NCBI GenBank assembly: GCA_900557195.1
Contig: USRT01000040.1
Span: 1-5,013, forward strand
Origin: an uncultured Clostridium sp.
Lineage (GTDB): Bacteria; Bacillota; Clostridia; TANB77; CAG-508
Reading direction: 5' to 3'
DNA: 5,013 nucleotides
A program made the position numbers and the translations under genes. Positions 1 through 5,013 of the stretch are shown here, piece by piece (positions within the stretch are counted from its first letter, which is position 1; every line of letters starts with the position of its first letter). Below the pieces are notes generated by a model. The model saw only the letters and a program-made list of their open reading frames with translations. It was not told the DNA's origin and searched no databases.

Positions 1-1005
1 CTAAAAGATGCTAAAGTAGTTAGCGGAGAACAAAGAATAAATAGAGAAGATTTATCTGACGAATTTAAGAATGTTGTTTCATTCGAAGCTACAAATAATA
101 CTAAAAGAAATATTTTGTTTAGCAGTAGAGTGTTTACAATTAAAGAAGGAAAAAATATAGAAGAAAATGATAAGAATTCAATTATTGTTCATGAAGAATT
201 TGCTAAACAAAATAATCTAAAATTAGGTGATGAAGTTAATCTTGAATTACTTGACATTGAAGAAAGTGGAAAAATAAAAAGTCATAAATTTAAAATTATA
301 GGAATCTTTTCTGGTAAAAAACAAGAAACATATACAGGATTATCTTCTGATTTTAGTGAAAATATGGTGTTTGTAGATTATTCAACAAGCCAAGAGATAT
401 TAAATAAATCAGAAAATAACAAAATTGCAAATAAAATTTTAATGTATTCTAGTAGCGCAGAATCTACAGACTTAGCCTTAAACAAATTGAAAGAGCTTAA
501 GATTGATGAGTCAAAGTATTTTGTTCAAAAAGATTCTAATGCATTTGAAGAGTCTTTAGAGTCAGTGAGTGGAATAAAACATATGATAAAAATAATGACT
601 TATTCTATTATGTTAGGCGGGATTATTGTTCTTTCATTGATTTTGATTCTATGGTTAAGAGAAAGAATTTATGAAATAGGTATATTTTTATCTATTGGAA
701 CATCTAAGATACAAATTATAATGCAATTTATATTCGAGTTATTATTCATATCGATACCAAGTATAATATCTTCCTTATTTTTAGGAAATGTATTGATAAA
801 AGTAATTGCAGGTGGATTAATTAACTCAGAGAACTCAATGATTTCTGGTGGAAATTTAATAAATGATAGTAGTTTTATGTTAAATATTACAACACTTGGA
901 CAAAGTTATTTAATATTAATAAGTATTATTGTTTTATCAGTTGTATTTGCTTCTTCATTAATATTAATCAAGAAGCCTAAAGAAATATTATCAAAAATAA
1001 GTTAG
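1..1005 (+). CDS. vex1: Vex1-like FtsX/MacB-family ABC transporter permease (5' end missing)
   Basis: One of two membrane subunits of a Vex-type ABC transporter. The frame is open from base 1 to the TAG at 1003-1005, giving 334 visible residues. About 90 N-terminal residues, including the first membrane helix, should lie before the window, judging from pneumococcal Vex1 (about 425 residues, from memory). Visible residues 1 to about 195 are the extracellular MacB-like domain, including an EGK...VHEEFAKQNNLKLGD block and IGIFSGKKQ. Three hydrophobic helices follow at about 198-220, 237-263 and 302-324. A cytoplasmic LWLRERxYEIGIFLSIG segment after the first of these is the typical FtsX-domain coupling region. 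The protein ends in KKPKEILSKIS, a family-typical tail. A TTG at 115 is not the real start, because homologous sequence continues upstream without a stop. vex2 follows 9 bases later, so the two are surely cotranscribed. The substrate is unknown. Family assignment is firm; the vex1 name rests on remembered similarity plus gene order. Confidence 0.87.
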   Translation, partial: LKDAKVVSGEQRINREDLSDEFKNVVSFEATNNTKRNILFSSRVFTIKEGKNIEENDKNSIIVHEEFAKQNNLKLGDEVNLELLDIEESGKIKSHKFKIIGIFSGKKQETYTGLSSDFSENMVFVDYSTSQEILNKSENNKIANKILMYSSSAESTDLALNKLKELKIDESKYFVQKDSNAFEESLESVSGIKHMIKIMTYSIMLGGIIVLSLILILWLRERIYEIGIFLSIGTSKIQIIMQFIFELLFISIPSIISSLFLGNVLIKVIAGGLINSENSMISGGNLINDSSFMLNITTLGQSYLILISIIVLSVVFASSLILIKKPKEILSKIS

Positions 1006-1014
1006 GAGAAAATT

Positions 1015-1671
1015 ATGGAAATATTAGAAATAAAGAATGTATCATATAGTTATGCCAATTCTAAAGAAAAAGTTTTGTCAGGAGTAAATCAAAAATTTGA
1101 ACTTGGGAAGTTTTATGCGATAGTAGGAAAGTCAGGAGCAGGAAAATCTACACTTCTTTCCTTACTTGCTGGACTTGATAAACCTCAAACAGGACAAATA
1201 TTGTTTAAGAATGAAGATATACAAAAGAAAGGATATAGTAATCATAGAAAAAATAATATATCTTTAGTATTTCAAAACTATAATTTAATAGATTATTTAT
1301 CGCCGATTGAAAATATTAGATTGGTGAATAAATCAGCAGATGAAGGTATCTTGTTTGAACTGGGCTTAGATAAAAAACAAATAAAAAGAAATGTTATGAA
1401 ATTATCTGGTGGACAGCAGCAAAGAGTAGCTATTGCCAGAGCATTGGTATCAGATGCTCCAATAATACTAGCTGATGAGCCTACTGGTAATCTGGATAGT
1501 GTTACTGCTAGAGAAATAATTAATATATTAAAGACATTAGCTAAAGATAGAGATAAATGTGTAATAGTTGTAACACATAGTAAGGAAGTAGCAGATTCTG
1601 CAGATATCATTTTAGAACTAAGTGGTAAAAAGTTGAAAAAAGTAAATAAAATGAATTTGGAGGTTGAATAA
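1015..1671 (+). CDS. vex2: Vex2 ABC transporter ATP-binding protein
   Basis: Cytoplasmic ATPase (218 residues) that should drive the Vex1/Vex3 permease pair. All nucleotide-binding motifs are intact: Walker A GKSGAGKST at 38-46 (Lys44), Q-loop Gln87 in VFQNYNLIDYLSPIENI, signature LSGGQ at 130-134 followed by QQRVAIARAL, Walker B IILADE at 150-155 (Asp154, catalytic Glu155), D-loop GNLD at 158-161, and switch His188 in VVTHS. DEPTGNLD is the hallmark of the MacB/LolD/FtsE group, which pairs with FtsX-type permeases. Length is normal for that group. The ATG at 1015 is preceded by AGGAG at 1004-1008, which overlaps the vex1 stop codon and sits 6 bases from the start. The stop TAATG overlaps the vex3 start by one base, suggesting translational coupling. 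An identical function could be written as a generic bacteriocin or antimicrobial-peptide exporter ATPase. The GYSxHR and LIDYLSPIENIRLVNK stretches resemble pneumococcal Vex2 as I remember it. Confidence 0.92.
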   Translation: MEILEIKNVSYSYANSKEKVLSGVNQKFELGKFYAIVGKSGAGKSTLLSLLAGLDKPQTGQILFKNEDIQKKGYSNHRKNNISLVFQNYNLIDYLSPIENIRLVNKSADEGILFELGLDKKQIKRNVMKLSGGQQQRVAIARALVSDAPIILADEPTGNLDSVTAREIINILKTLAKDRDKCVIVVTHSKEVADSADIILELSGKKLKKVNKMNLEVE

Positions 1672-3047
1672 TGATAAAAAATGCATTTGCTTATGTAACT
1701 AGAAAAAGCTTAAAATCAATAATTATTATGTTAGTCATTTTGGCTATGTCAACTTTAAGTCTTATAAGTTTATCTATTAAAGATGCTACGGACAGAGCTT
1801 CAAAAGAAACATTTGCTAATATAACAAATAGTTTTTCTATGGAGATAAATAGACAAGTAAATCCAGGAACACCTAGAGGTGGAGGAAATGTAAAGGGTGA
1901 AGATATTAAAAAGATATCTCAAACAGATAGTATAGACTCTTATGTAAAAAGAATAAACAGTGTTGCAGATTTAGTTGATTATGATATTATTGAAACTAAA
2001 GAGACTCTTGCGAATCAATCGCCTAAAAGAGCGAAGAATTTTAAAAGAACAGTGATGTTAACCGGAGTTAACGACTCATCAAAAGAAACAAAATTTGTAT
2101 CAGGAGCATATAAATTAGTAGAAGGAAAGCATTTAGAAAATGAAGATAAAAATAAAATCTTAATGCATAAAGATTTAGCTGAAAAAAATAATCTTAAAGT
2201 TGGAGATAAGATAAAAATAAAATCTAATTTATTTGATGCTGATAATGAGAAAGGTGCAGACGAAACAGTAGAAGTAGAAATTAAAGGTCTATTCGATGGG
2301 CATAATAGCGGTGGAGTAAGTGCAGCACAAGAACTATACGAAAATACATTAATCACTGATGTTCATACAGCTGCTAAAGTTTATGGTAATACAGAAGATA
2401 CAGCTGTATACCAAGATGCAACATTCTTTGTAAAAGGTGATAAGAATCTTGATAGTGTAATAAAAGATCTTGGGAAATTAGATATAAATTGGAGAGCATA
2501 TAATTTGATTAAAAGTTCATCAAATTACCCTGCATTACAACAATCTATATCAGGTATCTACTCAATTTCAAATAAATTATTTGTTGGCTCATTAATATTT
2601 GCAGGAGTTGTAGTTTCATTATTATTATTCTTATGGATGAATGCCAGAAAGAAAGAAATAGCAGTATTACTATCATTAGGTATATCAAAATTAGAAATTT
2701 TTGGTCAATTCCTAATTGAGATGGTATTTATATCAATCCCCGCATTCGTTGGTTCTTATTTCTTAGCTAGGTATACAGCTGAAAAGCTTGGGAATAATAT
2801 ATTGAATAAGGTTACTGGTGATATAGCTAAACAAATTGCCAGACAATCTGCATCTAGCCAATTAGGTGGTGGGGCAGAAGCTGAAGGATTTAACAAGACA
2901 TTATCAAGTTTAGATATAAATGTATTACCTAAATTCATATTTTATGTAGTTATATTTATGAGTTTAGTACTTCTTGTATCTTTGATTATTTCTTCATTCA
3001 ATATATTAAGAAGGAATCCAAAAGAATTATTAATTGACAATAAATAA
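1671..3047 (+). CDS. vex3: Vex3-like FtsX/MacB-family ABC transporter permease
   Basis: Complete second permease of 458 residues, the length expected for Vex3. It has one membrane helix at about 17-36, a large extracellular domain (about 37-300), then three helices at about 303-325, 342-367 and 421-446, the standard four-helix FtsX/MacB plan. The N-terminus NAFAYVTRK, the NITNSFSM stretch, the Gly/Pro-rich NPGTPRGGGN (64-73), GEDIKKI, TGVNDSSKE, KGLFDGHN and KSSSNYPAL all resemble pneumococcal Vex3 as I recall it. The extracellular block EGKHLENEDKNKILMHKDLA is clearly related to the matching block of Vex1, and the tail RRNPKELL matches Vex1 KKPKEIL, so the two are paralogues. The loop between helices 3 and 4 holds a Gly-rich LGGGAEAEG stretch. 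The ATG at 1671 has GGAGG at 1659-1663, 7 bases upstream. It should form a heterodimer with Vex1 over a Vex2 dimer. Role in export or mechanotransmission is inferred from the family; the substrate is unknown. Confidence 0.9.
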   Translation: MIKNAFAYVTRKSLKSIIIMLVILAMSTLSLISLSIKDATDRASKETFANITNSFSMEINRQVNPGTPRGGGNVKGEDIKKISQTDSIDSYVKRINSVADLVDYDIIETKETLANQSPKRAKNFKRTVMLTGVNDSSKETKFVSGAYKLVEGKHLENEDKNKILMHKDLAEKNNLKVGDKIKIKSNLFDADNEKGADETVEVEIKGLFDGHNSGGVSAAQELYENTLITDVHTAAKVYGNTEDTAVYQDATFFVKGDKNLDSVIKDLGKLDINWRAYNLIKSSSNYPALQQSISGIYSISNKLFVGSLIFAGVVVSLLLFLWMNARKKEIAVLLSLGISKLEIFGQFLIEMVFISIPAFVGSYFLARYTAEKLGNNILNKVTGDIAKQIARQSASSQLGGGAEAEGFNKTLSSLDINVLPKFIFYVVIFMSLVLLVSLIISSFNILRRNPKELLIDNK

Positions 3048-3081
3048 AATTTTTGGTGCTGAAAAGCACCAAAAATTTTTT
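3046..3081 (+). terminator. Intrinsic terminator after vex3
   Basis: A perfect inverted repeat pairs 3046-3060 with 3065-3079 (15 bp at most, of which the core 3049-3060/3065-3076 is 12 bp) around a GAAA tetraloop at 3061-3064. The GC-rich part GGTGCT/AGCACC is next to the loop, and the 3' arm ends in a six-T run at 3076-3081. The 5' foot of the stem includes the last bases of the vex3 stop codon. This is a textbook Rho-independent terminator that should end or attenuate vex123 transcripts before vncR. An A-rich flank on the left may let it act weakly on the other strand too. Confidence 0.92.
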
Positions 3082-3083
3082 GC

Positions 3084-3113
3084 TTTTCAATACCCAATAA
3101 TATGCTGTACAAT
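3084..3113 (+). promoter_or_regulatory. Candidate sigma-A-type promoter for vncRS
   Basis: TTTTCA at 3084-3089 (4 of 6 to TTGACA) and TACAAT at 3108-3113 (5 of 6 to TATAAT) are 18 bases apart. They lie just downstream of the vex3 terminator and upstream of vncR. The start of transcription would fall near 3120, leaving a leader of about 24 bases that still contains the vncR ribosome binding site. The placement makes sense, but such boxes are common in AT-rich DNA, so this is a prediction only. Confidence 0.5.
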
Positions 3114-3130
3114 ATAAGCGAATATGCTTA
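3099..3130 (+). repeat. Direct repeat and dyad over the vncR promoter (possible operator)
   Basis: AATATGCT occurs at 3099-3106 and again at 3121-3128, with starts exactly 22 bp apart (about two helical turns). Overlapping the second copy is the perfect dyad TAAGC-GAATAT-GCTTA at 3115-3130. The first copy lies between the proposed -35 and -10 boxes and the second lies at the predicted transcription start. OmpR-family regulators often bind direct repeats on one face of the helix, so this could be a VncR site. The repeats are seen; the function is inference. Confidence 0.4.
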
Positions 3131-3131
3131 A

Positions 3132-3138
3132 GTGGAGG
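3132..3138 (+). promoter_or_regulatory. Ribosome binding site deciding the vncR start
   Basis: GTGGAGG ends 5 bases before the ATG at 3144. The reading frame could formally begin at the GTG at 3132, but that GTG is part of the Shine-Dalgarno sequence itself. The ATG at 3144 also starts the receiver domain at the usual place (MKILTVEDD), so 3144 is preferred. Confidence 0.85.
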
Positions 3139-3143
3139 TATAC

Positions 3144-3797
3144 ATGAAAATATTAACAGTTGAAGATGATAATATAATAAGAGAGGGGATAAGTGAATAT
3201 CTTTCAGAATTTGGATATACAGTTATTCAAGCTAAAGATGGAAGAGAAGCATTGTCAAAATTTAATAGCGATATAAATCTGGTTATCTTAGACATTCAAA
3301 TACCTTTTATTAATGGTTTAGAAGTGTTGAAAGAAATTAGAAAGAAAAGCAATTTGCCAATTCTAATCCTGACTGCATTTAGTGATGAAGAATATAAAAT
3401 CGATGCATTTACTAATTTGGCAGATGGATATATAGAAAAGCCATTTTCATTACCGGTCTTAAAGGCCAGAATAGATTCTTTAATTAAGAAGAATTATGGA
3501 CATTTAGAGAAGTTTGAATATAAGGATCTATCGGTTAATTTTAATAGCTATACAGCTCAAATAAATGGTGAAGAAATAGATGTAAATGCAAAAGAACTAG
3601 AAGTATTAAAATGTTTATTGGATAATAATGGACAAGTGTTAACAAGAATGCAAATTATTGATTATGTATGGAAAGATAGCGAAGAAATTCCTTATGATCG
3701 GGTAATAGATGTATATATAAAAGAACTTAGAAAAAAATTACAATTAGACTGTATAACTACTATAAGAAATGTAGGATATAAATTGGAGAGAAAATGA
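3144..3797 (+). CDS. vncR: VncR-like response regulator, OmpR/PhoB family
   Basis: Cytoplasmic DNA-binding regulator of 217 residues. The receiver domain (about 1-115) has the acidic pocket Glu7-Asp8-Asp9, phospho-acceptor Asp50 in LVILDIQIP, Thr77 in LILTAF and Lys99 in EKPF, so it should be phosphorylated normally. The C-terminal half (about 120-217) is an OmpR-type winged helix: NAKELEVLKCLL, then LTRMQIIDYVW, the recognition helix DRVIDVYIKELRKKL, and the closing wing TTIRNVGYKLER. Segments such as TAFSDEEYK and LADGYIEKPFSLPVLK match pneumococcal VncR as I recall it. The start is set by the GTGGAGG at 3132-3138. The stop overlaps the vncS start in ATGA (3794-3797), so the two are translationally coupled. 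The obvious partner is VncS, and the likely targets are its own promoter and the vex genes. Function is certain at family level; the name is strongly supported by gene order and similarity. Confidence 0.92.
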   Translation: MKILTVEDDNIIREGISEYLSEFGYTVIQAKDGREALSKFNSDINLVILDIQIPFINGLEVLKEIRKKSNLPILILTAFSDEEYKIDAFTNLADGYIEKPFSLPVLKARIDSLIKKNYGHLEKFEYKDLSVNFNSYTAQINGEEIDVNAKELEVLKCLLDNNGQVLTRMQIIDYVWKDSEEIPYDRVIDVYIKELRKKLQLDCITTIRNVGYKLERK

Positions 3798-5013
3798 AAA
3801 AATTAAAGATATTTCCCAAAATGTTCATACAAATATTTTCTGTTCTTGGAATAATAATTATATTAGTTCATTCATTAGTTTTTTTTATCTTTCCTAAAAC
3901 ATATTTGGAGACAAGAAAAGAAAAGATCCATAATATTGCAAATGAAATTTCTAGTAATATGAATGGAAAAGAAATAAAATATATAGAACAAACTTTGGAA
4001 CTTTATTCTAAAAGTAGTGAAATAAAAGCATTTATAAAAGAAGAGAATAATACGAATGAAATACAAATCAAAGATAATATAAATGTTAATTTAGAAAGTG
4101 ATAGTAATTCTTTGATAATTGAAGAAAGAGAAATAACGCTTAATGATGGTGAAAAAATAAATCTACAATTTGTTTCTACAGCTGATATGCAAAAAGATGC
4201 GAAAGATTTAAGTATTAAATTTTTACCATATTCTTTATTTATATCAATTTTATTTTCTGCTATTATTTCTTTAATTTATGCAAAAATAATAAAAAATAAT
4301 ATACAGGAAATAAAAATTGTTACTGATAAAATGATGGAACTTGATAAAGAAACGCGGTTAAAAGTTAATTCTAATGATGAAGTTGGAGAATTAAAACAAC
4401 AAATTAATGATTTGTATTCTACTTTATTAAGAACAATTGATAATTTGGAATTTAAAAATAAAGAAATTTTAAAATTAGAAAAGTTAAAATATGACTTTTT
4501 TAAAGGTGCATCCCATGAACTTAAAACTCCTCTTGCTAGTCTTAAAATAATACTGGAAAATATGAAATACAATATTGGAAAATATAAAGAAAGAGATATT
4601 TATATTAATGAATGTATTGACATCGTTGATAGTTTAACAAAAAATATTTCTCAAATATTATCAGTTCATTCTATAGAAAATTTGAATAATGATGAAGAAT
4701 ATTTGAAAATAAATGATACATTAGAAGACATATTAAAAAAGTATGAAATATTAGCAAATCAAAAGAAAATAACTGTCAATAATTATATATTAGATGAGAA
4801 TATTTATATAGGAAAAACAGCTTTAAAGATTATTCTATCTAATTTGATTAGTAATGCGGTAAAATATACTGATGTAAATGGGGTAATTAATATTGGGATA
4901 GTTGATGATTGGTTATATATAGAGAATTCATATGGTAACAATAGAATTTCGAATATGGATGAAATATTTGATGTTAAATTTGATTTAAATAAGGAAAATA
5001 GTAATGGATTAGG
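3794..5013 (+). CDS. vncS: VncS-like sensor histidine kinase (3' end missing)
   Basis: Membrane sensor kinase; the frame stays open from ATG 3794 to the window edge (406 full codons). About 35-40 residues should be missing, taking pneumococcal VncS (about 442 residues, from memory) as guide. Domain order: helix 1 at about 11-33; an extracellular sensor of about 110 residues (34-143), rich in Lys, Glu and Asn; helix 2 at about 144-163; a HAMP-like linker to about 216; and an H-box with phospho-acceptor His241 in SHELKTPL. The ATP-binding domain starts near 340, with the N-box NLISNAVKYT (Asn350, Asn354). The G1 position reads IENSYGNN (376-383) instead of DxGxG. The window stops inside the G2 box, NGLG (404-407). 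GGAGAG at 3785-3790 inside the end of vncR serves as its ribosome binding site, and the ATGA overlap couples it to vncR. It should phosphorylate VncR at Asp50. The ligand is unknown. The gene looks more AT-rich by eye than vex2. Confidence 0.9.
   Translation, partial: MKKLKIFPKMFIQIFSVLGIIIILVHSLVFFIFPKTYLETRKEKIHNIANEISSNMNGKEIKYIEQTLELYSKSSEIKAFIKEENNTNEIQIKDNINVNLESDSNSLIIEEREITLNDGEKINLQFVSTADMQKDAKDLSIKFLPYSLFISILFSAIISLIYAKIIKNNIQEIKIVTDKMMELDKETRLKVNSNDEVGELKQQINDLYSTLLRTIDNLEFKNKEILKLEKLKYDFFKGASHELKTPLASLKIILENMKYNIGKYKERDIYINECIDIVDSLTKNISQILSVHSIENLNNDEEYLKINDTLEDILKKYEILANQKKITVNNYILDENIYIGKTALKIILSNLISNAVKYTDVNGVINIGIVDDWLYIENSYGNNRISNMDEIFDVKFDLNKENSNGL

Noticed and set aside
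115..117. TTG as start of the first permease
   Set aside because: The frame is open to base 1 and the upstream residues resemble the Vex family outer domain, so the gene simply begins before the window.
1293..1610. Minus-strand open frame opposite vex2
   Set aside because: It lies wholly inside a gene with intact ABC motifs; the peptide has no recognisable domain and reflects the antisense of vex2.
2015..2356. Minus-strand open frame opposite vex3
   Set aside because: Antisense of the conserved outer domain of Vex3; low-complexity Ser/Leu-rich product with no domain.
2756..2938. Minus-strand 60-codon frame opposite the 3' part of vex3
   Set aside because: Antisense of the Gly/Ala-rich loop of Vex3; no domain or separate gene context.
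3102..3131. Nine-codon frame MLYNISEYA before vncR
   Set aside because: No good ribosome binding site, no similarity to Pep27, and its start would lie upstream of the predicted transcription start.
3132..3134. GTG as vncR start (four extra residues)
   Set aside because: The GTG is inside the Shine-Dalgarno sequence GTGGAGG, and the ATG at 3144 has correct spacing and starts the receiver domain.
3875..4572. Two minus-strand open frames opposite vncS
   Set aside because: Phe/Ile/Ser-rich antisense products of an AT-rich kinase gene; vncS has clear HAMP, H-box and N-box on the + strand.
1..5013. A CRISPR array, tRNA, rRNA, insertion sequence or wholly new system
   Set aside because: The window is almost completely filled by five recognisable genes; I see no repeat array, transposase, or RNA gene.

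Overview
The window is one strand of an AT-rich, low-GC Gram-positive genome. Codon choice leans strongly to AGA, ATA, AAA, TTA and GAA, ribosome binding sites are strong AGGAG/GGAGG types, and genes are tightly packed. The gene order and protein sequences match the vex1-vex2-vex3-vncR-vncS locus best known from Streptococcus pneumoniae. The base composition is lower in GC than streptococci. A Gemella-like or anaerobic Peptoniphilaceae-like host (Parvimonas, Helcococcus and relatives) is my guess, but the window alone cannot settle it.

Layout: 1-1005 is the 3' part of vex1 (membrane permease, beginning before the window). 1015-1671 is vex2 (ABC ATPase). 1671-3047 is vex3 (second permease). 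A strong intrinsic terminator sits at 3046-3081. A 96-bp gap follows, with a candidate promoter and repeat elements. 3144-3797 is vncR (OmpR-type response regulator). 3794-5013 is vncS (sensor histidine kinase), which runs off the right edge inside its ATP-binding domain. All genes are on the + strand, and I see no credible gene on the other strand.

How they work together: Vex1 and Vex3 are two related but different FtsX/MacB-type permeases, each with a large extracellular domain. They should pair over a Vex2 dimer to form one ABC complex of the MacB/LolCDE class. VncS is a membrane sensor that phosphorylates VncR. By analogy with pneumococcus and with other Firmicute ABC-transporter/two-component modules, VncR probably controls this locus. 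The substrate of the transporter and the signal for VncS cannot be read from the sequence. The hairpin after vex3 plus a possible promoter suggests that vncRS can be expressed separately from vex123.

This is a known type of system, not a new one. The points of interest are the missing pep27-like peptide gene between vex3 and vncR, the repeats over the putative vncR promoter, and the degenerate G1 box of the kinase.
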